Assembly: GCA_945868935.1 (NCBI GenBank)
Contig: CAMBNE010000045.1
Location: 1 to 7,314 of the forward strand
DNA from: an uncultured Clostridia bacterium
GTDB lineage: Bacteria; Bacillota; Clostridia; Oscillospirales; Acutalibacteraceae
Length of the DNA stretch: 7,314 nucleotides
Reading direction: 5' to 3'
Shown here: positions 1-5,643 of the stretch, one piece after another
How positions within the stretch are numbered: the first letter of the stretch is position 1
How the letters are laid out: each line of letters starts with the position of its first letter
Notes under the pieces: generated by a model
Database searches by the model: none
Told to the model about the DNA's origin: nothing
The model's input: the letters and a program-made list of their open reading frames with translations, nothing else
Position numbers and translations under genes: made by a program

Positions 1-714
1 ATTGCAAAGTACCTTGCCTCAATGGGCTATGACCTGATTGTTGTTGCAAGAAATCCAGAAAAGATTTATAAGCTGCGTGACGAATTAAAGAACGTTAGCG
101 TCAGAGTAATCACTCTCGATTTGTGCAGGGAGCAGGACAGCTTTGATTTGTATGAGCATCTCAAGGACGAGCAGATTGATTTTCTTGTAAATAACGCAGG
201 CTTCGGCGCATACGGTAAATTCACAGAAGTTCCGCTTGAAAAGGAAATCGGTCTTATCCATACGAATATCGTAGCTGTTCACGTACTTACCAAGCTTTTT
301 TTGCAGGATATGGTAAAGCGCAACAGCGGATATATTTTAAACGTCGGCTCAGCGGCAGGCTTTCTTGCAGGACCGACTTTTTCAAGCTACTATGCTTCAA
401 AAAATTATGTAGTCCGTCTTACTCAGGCAATTCACGAGGAGCTCCGCAGAGATAACATAAACGTAAAAGTTTCCGTACTTTGCCCCGGACCTGTTCAGAC
501 TAATTTTAACGACGTTGCAAACGTAAAATTCTGCATAAGAGGGCTTACTCCCGAATATGTTGCAAAGTATGCAGTTGACAAAACAATTAAGGGCAAGATG
601 ATAATAACACCCGGCTTTGAAATGAAAGCCACAAAGTTTTTACAGCATTTTGTCAGCGAAAAAGCACTCACACGCATTTCCTACCACGTTCAGCAAAAGA
701 AGAACGGAAAATAA
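1..714 (+). CDS. Short-chain dehydrogenase/reductase (SDR), 5'-truncated
   Basis: Frame 1 is open from the first base to the TAA at 712-714, giving 237 visible residues. The window edge cuts off the N-terminus, including the expected glycine-rich TGxxxGxG nucleotide-binding turn; the visible start, IAKYLAS, is the helix that normally follows it. Counting from base 1, the NNAG motif is at residues 64-67, the catalytic Ser lies in NVGSAAG (about 117) and the YxxxK pair is in SYYASK (Tyr130, Lys134). CPGPVQT after the active site is typical of classical SDRs. The enzyme is probably a cytosolic NAD(P)(H)-dependent oxidoreductase of the DltE/COG0300-like group. Substrate specificity cannot be read from the sequence. 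The ATG at 22 is an internal Met, not the start. The membrane-protein gene begins 34 nt downstream with no terminator between, so co-transcription is likely. Confidence 0.93.
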   Translation: MAKYLASMGYDLIVVARNPEKIYKLRDELKNVSVRVITLDLCREQDSFDLYEHLKDEQIDFLVNNAGFGAYGKFTEVPLEKEIGLIHTNIVAVHVLTKLFLQDMVKRNSGYILNVGSAAGFLAGPTFSSYYASKNYVVRLTQAIHEELRRDNINVKVSVLCPGPVQTNFNDVANVKFCIRGLTPEYVAKYAVDKTIKGKMIITPGFEMKATKFLQHFVSEKALTRISYHVQQKKNGK

Positions 715-733
715 TTCTATATAAAAAAATATG

Positions 734-741
734 AAAGGAGG
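734..741 (+). promoter_or_regulatory. Ribosome binding site that sets the BrkB-like start
   Basis: AAAGGAGG lies 7 nt before the ATG at 749. An in-frame ATG at 731 overlaps this Shine-Dalgarno itself and has no site of its own, so 749 is the likely start. Confidence 0.85.
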
Positions 742-748
742 TATTCTG

Positions 749-1666
749 ATGAAAATAAAAAAGCATATTGATTCGGTCAGAAATTTTATTGACAGATTCG
801 AGCCGATAACAAGTAAAATTCTTCACGATAATATTTTTGCAATAGCAGGTCAGTCTGCATTCTTTTTGATTTTGTCAGCAGTACCTCTTTCAATGTTCAT
901 TGTTTCAATATTACAAAATCTGCACATTCCCGTTGAATTTATTGAAAATATATTAAGCGGCATCTTTTCGGAGCAGATAGTAGATGAAATATCCGAGTTT
1001 CTCACAAACGCCTACAAAAACGCAGTTGGAATCTCTCTTATAACGCTGATTATCACACTATGGTCAGCAGCTCAGGGAATCCACGCAATAACAAACGGGC
1101 TCAACAGAATATACGATGCCTACGAAAACAGAAACTGGTTGTTTTTACGTATACGTGCGATGTTCTACACAATTGCATTTTTCGCAATAATTCTTATTTC
1201 ACTTTTAATAATCGGTCTCGGAACGTCAATCAACGAGTGGCTGTCGCCATATTTAAAATATCTTCCTGATTTTGTAGCAATCATCTATCATCTTCGTTAT
1301 CTTCTGGTTTTTCTGTTCCTTGTAGTGCTTTTTGCGCTTGTGTACCGAAATTTCCCGAATATAAGCCGAAAACAGCACAAGGAGTACGGCATAAAATATC
1401 AGCTACCGGGAGCGTTTCTCTGCACACTCTCTTGGTATGTACTTTCATTCGGTATTTCAATTTATGTTGATTATTTTAACGGGTTTTCAATTTACGGCGG
1501 ACTTGCTACTCTTGCAGGCATTATGATCTGGCTGTATTTCTGTATGGTCTGCCTTATGATTTGTGCCGAGATAAATTATGTGTACCACGAGCAGATAAAG
1601 AATTTCAGTCTGCGTTCTTTGATTAATAAGCTTAAAAAACGTAAATTACACAAGAAAAATAAATAA
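749..1666 (+). CDS. YihY/virulence factor BrkB family membrane protein
   Basis: A 305-residue integral membrane protein with about six hydrophobic segments (roughly residues 28-55, 93-113, 137-160, 173-199, 219-240 and 251-274) and a Lys-rich C-terminal tail (KLKKRKLHKKNK). Family hallmarks are the AFFLILSAVPL stretch in the first membrane segment, the WSAAQGIHAITNGLNRIYD block (about 105-123), YRNFPN (199-204), LPGA (219-222), and a last-segment pattern YGGLATLAGIMIWLY followed by CAEIN (272-276). Length fits the family (about 280-320). BrkB was first linked to serum resistance in Bordetella and the family is often mis-annotated as RNase BN; its molecular function is not established, so none is claimed. 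The start at 749 is chosen by its ribosome binding site. The gene probably shares a transcript with the upstream SDR gene and ends before a hairpin at 1677-1726. Confidence 0.92.
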   Translation: MKIKKHIDSVRNFIDRFEPITSKILHDNIFAIAGQSAFFLILSAVPLSMFIVSILQNLHIPVEFIENILSGIFSEQIVDEISEFLTNAYKNAVGISLITLIITLWSAAQGIHAITNGLNRIYDAYENRNWLFLRIRAMFYTIAFFAIILISLLIIGLGTSINEWLSPYLKYLPDFVAIIYHLRYLLVFLFLVVLFALVYRNFPNISRKQHKEYGIKYQLPGAFLCTLSWYVLSFGISIYVDYFNGFSIYGGLATLAGIMIWLYFCMVCLMICAEINYVYHEQIKNFSLRSLINKLKKRKLHKKNK

Positions 1667-1676
1667 TAATTCCGTC

Positions 1677-1735
1677 AGTCTTACCGTACAATCCGAAAAA
1701 CTTATTTTGTATTGCACAGTAAGACTTTTTACAAT
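1677..1735 (+). terminator. Imperfect rho-independent terminator after the BrkB-like gene
   Basis: AGTCTTAC (1677-1684) pairs with GTAAGACT (1719-1726). Inside, GT (1686-1687) pairs with AC (1716-1717) and CAAT (1689-1692) with ATTG (1711-1714), each step separated by a single mismatch, leaving an 18-nt loop. TTTTTACAATTTTTT follows directly. The stem is AT-rich and the loop long, so termination may be partial; the downstream gene has its own candidate promoter. Confidence 0.5.
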
Positions 1736-1749
1736 TTTTTCTAAAAATT

Positions 1750-1776
1750 TGCAACCAAAAGCATTTTTTGCACGTA
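1750..1776 (+). promoter_or_regulatory. Candidate ECF-sigma autoregulatory promoter
   Basis: TGCAACC at 1750-1756 and CGTA at 1773-1776 are separated by 16 nt. This resembles ECF promoters of Firmicutes, such as Bacillus SigW (TGAAAC, about 16 nt, CGTA), which commonly drive the sigma gene's own operon. The start point would fall near 1783, leaving a leader of about 17 nt containing the ribosome binding site. A sigma-A reading (TTGCAA 1749-1754 with TATTAT 1775-1780) needs a 20-nt spacer and is poorer. The recognising sigma factor is inferred, not shown. Confidence 0.5.
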
Positions 1777-1799
1777 TTATTAGTGAGGAGGGAGATAAT

Positions 1800-2285
1800 A
1801 TGGCAGAAAAACTGTTTGCAGGTCTTACATACGAACAGATTGTCAGAAAGTTTTCTGATACTGTTACAGGCGTATGTATAATGCGTTTACAGAATTTTGC
1901 AGATGCAGAGGACTGCTACCAGAATGTTTTTCTAAAGCTGTACTATAAATCCCCCGAATTTGAAAATGATGAGCACATTAAAGCGTGGCTTATCAAAGTG
2001 GCAATTAACGAATGTACAAGCTATTTGCGCAAAAACCGCCGTCATATTCCCCTCGACAGCATTGAAAATGAAGCCTTTGTCAATAACAGCGACAGCTCCG
2101 ATATATCTTGGGCACTTATGAAAACCCCTTCAAAATATCGTGACGTGCTCTATCTTCATTATTGCGAGCAGTACAAGGTGCGTGAAATTGCCAAAATTCT
2201 TGATGTAAAGGAGAATACTGTAAAATCTTTGCTGAAACGTGGCAGAGAAATTCTTAAATCTGTTTACGGAGGTGATAACGCTTGA
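1800..2285 (+). CDS. ECF-type sigma-70 family RNA polymerase sigma factor
   Basis: A 161-residue two-domain sigma factor, the usual ECF length. Sigma region 2 spans about residues 11-80: region 2.2 contains DAEDCYQNVFLKLY (36-48) and regions 2.3-2.4 run through HIKAWLIKVAINECTSYLRKNRR. A short linker (82-103) precedes region 4 (104-155), whose helix-turn-helix reads KVREIAKILDVKENTVKSLL and binds the -35 element. The start is ATG 1800, 8 nt after GGAGG (1787-1791, within GAGGAGGGAG 1785-1794). An upstream in-frame ATG at 1707 would add 31 residues foreign to the family and lies inside the preceding terminator, so it is rejected. The stop TGA (2283-2285) overlaps the TTG start of the next gene, a translational coupling typical of sigma/anti-sigma pairs. 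Its regulon is unknown, apart from the ECF-like promoter in front of itself. Confidence 0.93.
   Translation: MAEKLFAGLTYEQIVRKFSDTVTGVCIMRLQNFADAEDCYQNVFLKLYYKSPEFENDEHIKAWLIKVAINECTSYLRKNRRHIPLDSIENEAFVNNSDSSDISWALMKTPSKYRDVLYLHYCEQYKVREIAKILDVKENTVKSLLKRGREILKSVYGGDNA
2268..2274 (+). promoter_or_regulatory. Ribosome binding site supporting a TTG start
   Basis: GGAGGTG lies 7 nt before TTG 2282. The next in-frame Met of the downstream protein is at residue 136, beyond the membrane segment, so the TTG start is well supported. Confidence 0.8.
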
Positions 2286-3202
2286 AAAAGGTAAACTTTA
2301 ATCAGATAAAAAGCGTAAAAACCCCTGAAAATTGGATTGAAAACGCAATTAATAATCCAAAAAAGAATAAAAAGAAGCCTGCTTATTTGAACCCCTATAT
2401 AATCGCTTCGGCAGCCTGCTTTATTTTCTGCTGTGCGTTGTGTGCTGTTGTATTTTTAAATTTCGGTATTGATAATCCGAATCCTGTTGCCCCTGCAAAG
2501 TCATCAGGCACGTCAGCTTTTGATGTAACTGACAGCACAACCCCTTCTTCAAACCTGTCGGTTATTCCAACAATTCCAAATCCCATAACAAATAACATTT
2601 CTTCAGCTACAACGCAGCAGCAGACAGGCTCCGGGCAGAAATCTACAAATCCGTCTGACACGAAAAAGGGAAATGAGCAAATCAGTATGGGGAAGAATCC
2701 GTCAAATCCTCATAGCGTTGTCACGAATCCCGAACCGAATGAAACAAGCGGCGGTTCAAACAGTAATACAAGCAGTACTAAAAGACCGGCTATCCCCGAT
2801 ACACCGATAACAAATCCTACTCAGGGTGTAACAGACCCCACAGAACCGCCTACAGCTGCACCCACACCCACTCAACCCGAAGAGCCTCCGTTTGAAGAGC
2901 CGAGCATAGAATTCGTTTCTTCGGTGTATCATTATTTACCTAAATACGAGTCTGCTGAATATGAGGAATATTATTGCCATATTGAGTCTGAAAGCGGTAA
3001 ATCTTATTCGGAAAGATTTTCTGAAAAAGAAAGGGCAACTCTTATTATCACAAGCGAAGGGAAAAGAAAGCTTCAATATATTCCGATAAACAAAGGTATT
3101 TATCTTGAAAAAGGAATGTACTATGTTACATTCTATAATAAAAGCGGAACCTCGGCTAAACAACTTGTTTATTTGGGTAATGAATCTGTAAATATTAATT
3201 AA
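2282..3202 (+). CDS. Putative single-pass membrane anti-sigma factor
   Basis: A 306-residue protein starting at TTG and overlapping the sigma gene by 4 nt. Residues 1-38 are a short basic cytosolic segment with KTPENWIENAINNP; I recall similar KTPExWxExA tails on clostridial proteins encoded beside ECF sigma genes, which cannot be checked here. Residues 39-60 form one transmembrane helix after a Lys-rich patch (N-in topology). Residues 64-207 are a low-complexity stalk rich in Pro, Thr, Ser and Asn with many NP and TP steps, probably disordered and wall-spanning. Residues 208-306 form a Tyr-rich, beta-looking C-terminal domain I do not recognise. The anti-sigma role is inferred from position, coupling and topology; there is no visible zinc-binding anti-sigma HxxxCxxC motif and no detectable RsgI domain. 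It could instead be a sensor or a cell-surface protein co-regulated with the sigma factor. Confidence 0.72.
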   Translation: MKKVNFNQIKSVKTPENWIENAINNPKKNKKKPAYLNPYIIASAACFIFCCALCAVVFLNFGIDNPNPVAPAKSSGTSAFDVTDSTTPSSNLSVIPTIPNPITNNISSATTQQQTGSGQKSTNPSDTKKGNEQISMGKNPSNPHSVVTNPEPNETSGGSNSNTSSTKRPAIPDTPITNPTQGVTDPTEPPTAAPTPTQPEEPPFEEPSIEFVSSVYHYLPKYESAEYEEYYCHIESESGKSYSERFSEKERATLIITSEGKRKLQYIPINKGIYLEKGMYYVTFYNKSGTSAKQLVYLGNESVNIN

Positions 3203-3205
3203 TTC

Positions 3206-3213
3206 AAAGGAGG
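3206..3213 (+). promoter_or_regulatory. Ribosome binding site of the dockerin gene
   Basis: AAAGGAGG lies 5 nt before ATG 3219 and only a few bases after the stop of the previous gene. The 16-nt gap leaves no room for a separate promoter and supports a single operon. Confidence 0.8.
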
Positions 3214-3218
3214 AAACT

Positions 3219-4109
3219 ATGAAAAAGAATTTATTGAAAAAACTCGTATCAATAGGATTATGCACAATACTTGCTGTTTCAGGAAGTGTATATGCCGGAG
3301 CAGTAACTCCGCCTGAGAATATGGATGAAATTGTTGAAACAGAATTAGACAGAACAGATATTAATAACTGTTATTCTTATGTTTGTTATCTGCTTAACAA
3401 ATTCGGTGATGTTTTAACGCAGGCGGACTATGATTTTATGAACAACATAAGATTTGTGATACAAGAAAATTTTCTCTATCCGCAGGATGAGGAAAATTCT
3501 AGTAAATCAGTTTCTGAAATAAAGCAAAAACTTCTTGATTACAAGCTTACCACACAAAACTCGGATATTTATTCGTTTGAAAATTTCTTAAAAATTATAG
3601 AGCTTGCACAGACAATGCTTGACAGCAATAAGCTTGATGAATACATTATCACATATGTGGGAATTCCGGTTTTTAAAAACTTTAACGGTTATTTTTTGAT
3701 TTCTGCACGTTATAATTTAGAAGAGCCAATGCCTGCTTCCGAAAGATACGGCGATTACATTTTAGAAAATGAAGGCCGCAGTATACCGTCAATTTTCGGC
3801 TATCTTGCAGTAAATCCCGAAACCGACGATGTAATAACCCTTGAAAACGGTCTTAAAAACGGCGTAATTGATACCGACAAGCTGTTTGAAATTTCAATCG
3901 GAATTGATATGTATAAGCTCGGAGATGCTGACAACGACGGTGAGCTTACGATTAAGGATGCCACCGTAGTACAAAAGGCAGGCATAGATTTAGCAGAAAT
4001 TGTAAAAACACGTTACGGAATGGACACCGTTTTTGATTACAACAATGACGGCAGAGTAAGTATTTTAGACGTAACCTGCATTCAGAAGAAGTTAGTTAGT
4101 TTAGACTAA
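3219..4109 (+). CDS. Secreted dockerin type I domain protein with unrecognised N-terminal region
   Basis: A 296-residue protein. Residues 1-26 are a signal peptide: KKNLLKK, a hydrophobic core, and a probable cut after VYA. Residues 27-230 match no family I recognise; the first part looks helical (about 45-145), then a beta-like part follows (VGIPVFKNFNGYFLISARYN, later FGYLAVNPETDDVITLENG) with no visible catalytic motif. Residues 231-296 are a dockerin with two calcium-binding loops, DADNDGELTIKD (236-247) and DYNNDGRVSILD (273-284), each followed by a helix (VVQKAGI and CIQKKLV). Dockerins bind cohesins, so the protein probably docks on a cohesin-bearing scaffold outside the cell. Specificity positions 10-11 of the loops are Ile-Lys and Ile-Leu, unlike the Ser-Thr of Clostridium thermocellum enzymes. 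It is third in the sigma/anti-sigma operon, so its expression is probably controlled by that sigma factor. No carbohydrate-active enzyme domain is evident. Confidence 0.88.
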   Translation: MKKNLLKKLVSIGLCTILAVSGSVYAGAVTPPENMDEIVETELDRTDINNCYSYVCYLLNKFGDVLTQADYDFMNNIRFVIQENFLYPQDEENSSKSVSEIKQKLLDYKLTTQNSDIYSFENFLKIIELAQTMLDSNKLDEYIITYVGIPVFKNFNGYFLISARYNLEEPMPASERYGDYILENEGRSIPSIFGYLAVNPETDDVITLENGLKNGVIDTDKLFEISIGIDMYKLGDADNDGELTIKDATVVQKAGIDLAEIVKTRYGMDTVFDYNNDGRVSILDVTCIQKKLVSLD

Positions 4110-4129
4110 TGAAAACACAATAAATAATC

Positions 4130-4175
4130 AAACACCGTTTTGGCAAGCTCCAATGTCAAAACGGTGTTTTATATT
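4130..4175 (+). terminator. Strong rho-independent terminator closing the sigma operon
   Basis: A 16-bp stem: AAACACCGTTTTGGCA (4130-4145) pairs with TGTCAAAACGGTGTTT (4154-4169) with one G-U pair and an 8-nt loop, followed by a short T-rich tail (TATATT). It begins 20 nt after the dockerin stop codon. Confidence 0.88.
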
Positions 4176-4180
4176 AAGTC

Positions 4181-4211
4181 TTGTCGCAAAAATCAATTTT
4201 CAGAATATTAT
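4181..4211 (+). promoter_or_regulatory. Weak candidate promoter for the amidase gene
   Basis: TTGTCG (4181-4186) and TATTAT (4206-4211) are spaced by 19 nt, 41 nt before the amidase start. The spacing is long and the match moderate. It is suggested mainly because the gene is isolated by an upstream terminator and must have its own promoter. Confidence 0.3.
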
Positions 4212-4251
4212 GGATTATGAAGATTAGATTATTGCGAAAAGAGGAAATCCT

Positions 4252-4794
4252 ATGCCTAAAGTATATCTGAGTCCCTCGTTACAGGAGTATAATCCATACG
4301 TTGACGGGGGAAACGAAGAGTATTATATGAATCTTATAGCTGACGCAATGCAGCCGTATCTTGAGGCAAGCGGAATAGAAGTAGACCGCAACCGCCCCGA
4401 TATGACGCTTTCGCAGGCAATAACAGATTCAAACCAAGCAAATCCCGATTTGCACCTTGCAATCCACAGCAACGCCGCACCGCCGAATGCGGCAGGAAGA
4501 TACACAGGTGCAGACATTTATTATTACCCCACAAGCACAGCCGGCAAACGCTTTGCGGAGATTCTTCAGGATAATTATAAAAAAGTTTATCCCGATTCGT
4601 CTGATGTTGACATAATTCCCACTACTACGCTTGCAGAAGTGCGGCGCACAAAAGCTCCGTCGGCATTGATTGAGGTTGCCTACCACGACAATCCCGAGGA
4701 AGCACAATGGATTCGTGACAATATCAACAATATAGCACGTAATCTTTCTCAGTCGGTTGCACAGTATTTCGGAGTTCCGTTTGTAGAGCCATAA
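4252..4794 (+). CDS. N-acetylmuramoyl-L-alanine amidase (Amidase_3 fold)
   Basis: A 180-residue single-domain protein resembling zinc amidases that cut the bond between N-acetylmuramic acid and the stem peptide of peptidoglycan. Seen motifs: NEE (21-23) supplying the Glu zinc ligand, HLAIHSNA (68-75) with His72 as a zinc ligand, and SALIEVAYHDN (137-147) with Glu141 as the likely catalytic Glu. The N-terminal strand reads KVYLSPSLQEYN where most relatives have a DPGHGG-type motif, so the usual first His ligand is absent. I recall clostridial relatives with a similar LSPSxQ opening, but whether it binds metal differently is unknown. There is no signal peptide, membrane segment or wall-binding domain, as in many endolysin-like or spore-associated amidases, so the export route is unclear. 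The start is ATG 4252 behind AGAGGAAA. The gene stands alone between two terminators. Confidence 0.85.
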   Translation: MPKVYLSPSLQEYNPYVDGGNEEYYMNLIADAMQPYLEASGIEVDRNRPDMTLSQAITDSNQANPDLHLAIHSNAAPPNAAGRYTGADIYYYPTSTAGKRFAEILQDNYKKVYPDSSDVDIIPTTTLAEVRRTKAPSALIEVAYHDNPEEAQWIRDNINNIARNLSQSVAQYFGVPFVEP

Positions 4795-4802
4795 ATAGTT
4801 TT

Positions 4803-4845
4803 AAAAGGTGCAGAGCGGTAAAATGCTGTTCTGCACCTTTTATTG
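4803..4845 (+). terminator. Rho-independent terminator after the amidase gene
   Basis: A 16-bp stem, 4803-4818 (AAAAGGTGCAGAGCGG) with 4826-4841 (CTGTTCTGCACCTTTT), includes two G-U pairs, a 7-nt loop, and a tail CTTTTATTG partly formed by the stem's own T run. The promoter of the next gene begins immediately after it. Confidence 0.85.
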
Positions 4846-4871
4846 CAAAAAACAAAATGATATAGTATAAT
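4843..4871 (+). promoter_or_regulatory. Sigma-A type promoter of the LUD-domain gene
   Basis: TTGCAA (4843-4848) is followed by a 17-nt spacer and a consensus TATAAT (4866-4871). A start near 4878 gives a leader of about 33 nt with an AAAGGGG ribosome binding site at 4896-4902. The -35 box begins 2 nt after the preceding terminator stem. Confidence 0.75.
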
Positions 4872-4876
4872 ACTAT
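4862..4876 (+). repeat. 15-bp dyad over the -10 box, possible operator
   Basis: ATAGTAT and ATACTAT flank a central A, a perfect inverted repeat that covers the -10 hexamer. An operator role is conjecture: part of the symmetry comes from the AT-rich TATAAT box itself. Confidence 0.35.
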
Positions 4877-4910
4877 TAATGATACTTTCACAAACAAAGG
4901 GGATAATAAA

Positions 4911-5573
4911 ATGACAGAAGAACTCAAAGCAAGAATAGATAAAACAATGCAGAACTTAAAGCGCAACAAAATGGAGCCTTATTTCTGCAACACAAAGGAA
5001 GAAGCCTGCGAACTTGTAAAAACTATTATTAATAAAGGCGACGTAATTTCAAGCGGCGGCTCGGTTACTTTAAAGGAAACCGGAGTTTACGACATAATCA
5101 CTTCATCAGATTACAATTACCTTGACAGGTCTGCGCCGGGAATAACACGTGAACAGGTTGAAGAGGTTTACCGCAAAACCTTTACTGCCGACGCATTTTT
5201 CACAAGCACAAATGCCGTAACCGAAAACGGCGAGCTTTACAACGTTGACGGCAACTCAAACCGTGTAGCAGCAATTCTCTACGGACCCAAAAGCGTAGTT
5301 GTTGTATGCGGAATAAATAAGCTTGTAAAGAATATTGACGAAGCAGTTAAGCGTGTAAAAACAGTAGCCGCTCCGCAGAATACAATCCGCCTTAACTGCG
5401 ATACATACTGCGCAAAAGAGGGTAGTTGTGTTTCAATCGGAAAAGAAAATGCAGAGCTTTGCGAAGGCTGCCACAGCGATGCAAGAATCTGCTGCAACTA
5501 TGTAGTATGCGCACAACAGCGCCACGTAAACAGAATTAAAGTAATAATCATCGGCGAAGAATACGGTTACTAA
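4911..5573 (+). CDS. LUD-domain (LutC/YkgG-like, DUF162) protein
   Basis: A 220-residue protein of the LUD family. Seen features are ISSGGSVTLKETGV (46-59), the block FFTSTNAVTENGELYNVDGNSNRVAAILYGPK (about 96-127), and VVVCGINKLVKNIDEAVKRVK (131-150). LUD proteins include LutC and the LutB N-terminal part of the LutABC lactate-oxidation system; this one stands alone with no LutA or LutB neighbour, so a lactate role is uncertain. The C-terminal tail is Cys-rich: Cys163, 167, 173, 184, 187, 194, 195 and 200, in the pattern C-x3-C-x5-C-x10-C-x2-C-x6-CC, which may bind an iron-sulfur cluster or zinc; this is inference. No signal peptide or membrane segment is visible, so it is cytosolic. The start is ATG 4911, 8 nt after AAAGGGG. 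It has its own promoter and faces a small minus-strand gene. Confidence 0.9.
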   Translation: MTEELKARIDKTMQNLKRNKMEPYFCNTKEEACELVKTIINKGDVISSGGSVTLKETGVYDIITSSDYNYLDRSAPGITREQVEEVYRKTFTADAFFTSTNAVTENGELYNVDGNSNRVAAILYGPKSVVVVCGINKLVKNIDEAVKRVKTVAAPQNTIRLNCDTYCAKEGSCVSIGKENAELCEGCHSDARICCNYVVCAQQRHVNRIKVIIIGEEYGY

Positions 5574-5575
5574 TT

Positions 5576-5622
5576 AAGAAAAAGTAAACAAGCCGTGAAC
5601 GCCCCATTGCGCCCACGGCTTG
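5576..5622 (-). terminator. Hairpin terminator of the minus-strand small gene
   Basis: CAAGCCGTG (5589-5597) pairs with CACGGCTTG (5614-5622), with an inner CGC/GCG helix (5600-5602 with 5609-5611). Read on the minus strand, the stem is followed by TTTACTTTTTCTTAATTA, a U-rich tail. Read on the plus strand it is followed by CCGCTATTG, with no U tract. It therefore suits the minus-strand gene, starting 21 nt after its stop, and is a poor terminator for the LUD gene. Confidence 0.7.
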
Positions 5623-5643
5623 CCGCTATTGTGCAGAATGTAA

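Noticed and set aside
731..748. Start of the BrkB-like protein at ATG 731
   Set aside because: The codons would translate the Shine-Dalgarno sequence itself, giving MKGGIL; ATG 749 is correctly spaced from it.
1707..1799. Upstream extension of the sigma factor from ATG 1707
   Set aside because: The added 31 residues do not resemble a sigma factor, the ATG has no ribosome binding site, and the stretch overlaps the preceding hairpin and the candidate promoter. ATG 1800 has a strong site.
2395..2661. Minus-strand frame of 88 codons opposite the anti-sigma stalk
   Set aside because: It is a shadow of the low-complexity coding region, with no ribosome binding site and no recognisable domain.
2463..2900. 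The Pro/Thr/Ser/Asn-rich stalk as a DNA tandem repeat
   Set aside because: NP and TP steps recur, but no regular nucleotide period could be seen; it is compositional bias and not an array.
4110..4251. Possible riboswitch or small RNA before the amidase gene
   Set aside because: Only the terminator hairpin of the upstream operon is evident; the remaining about 80 nt show no conserved aptamer-like pairing.
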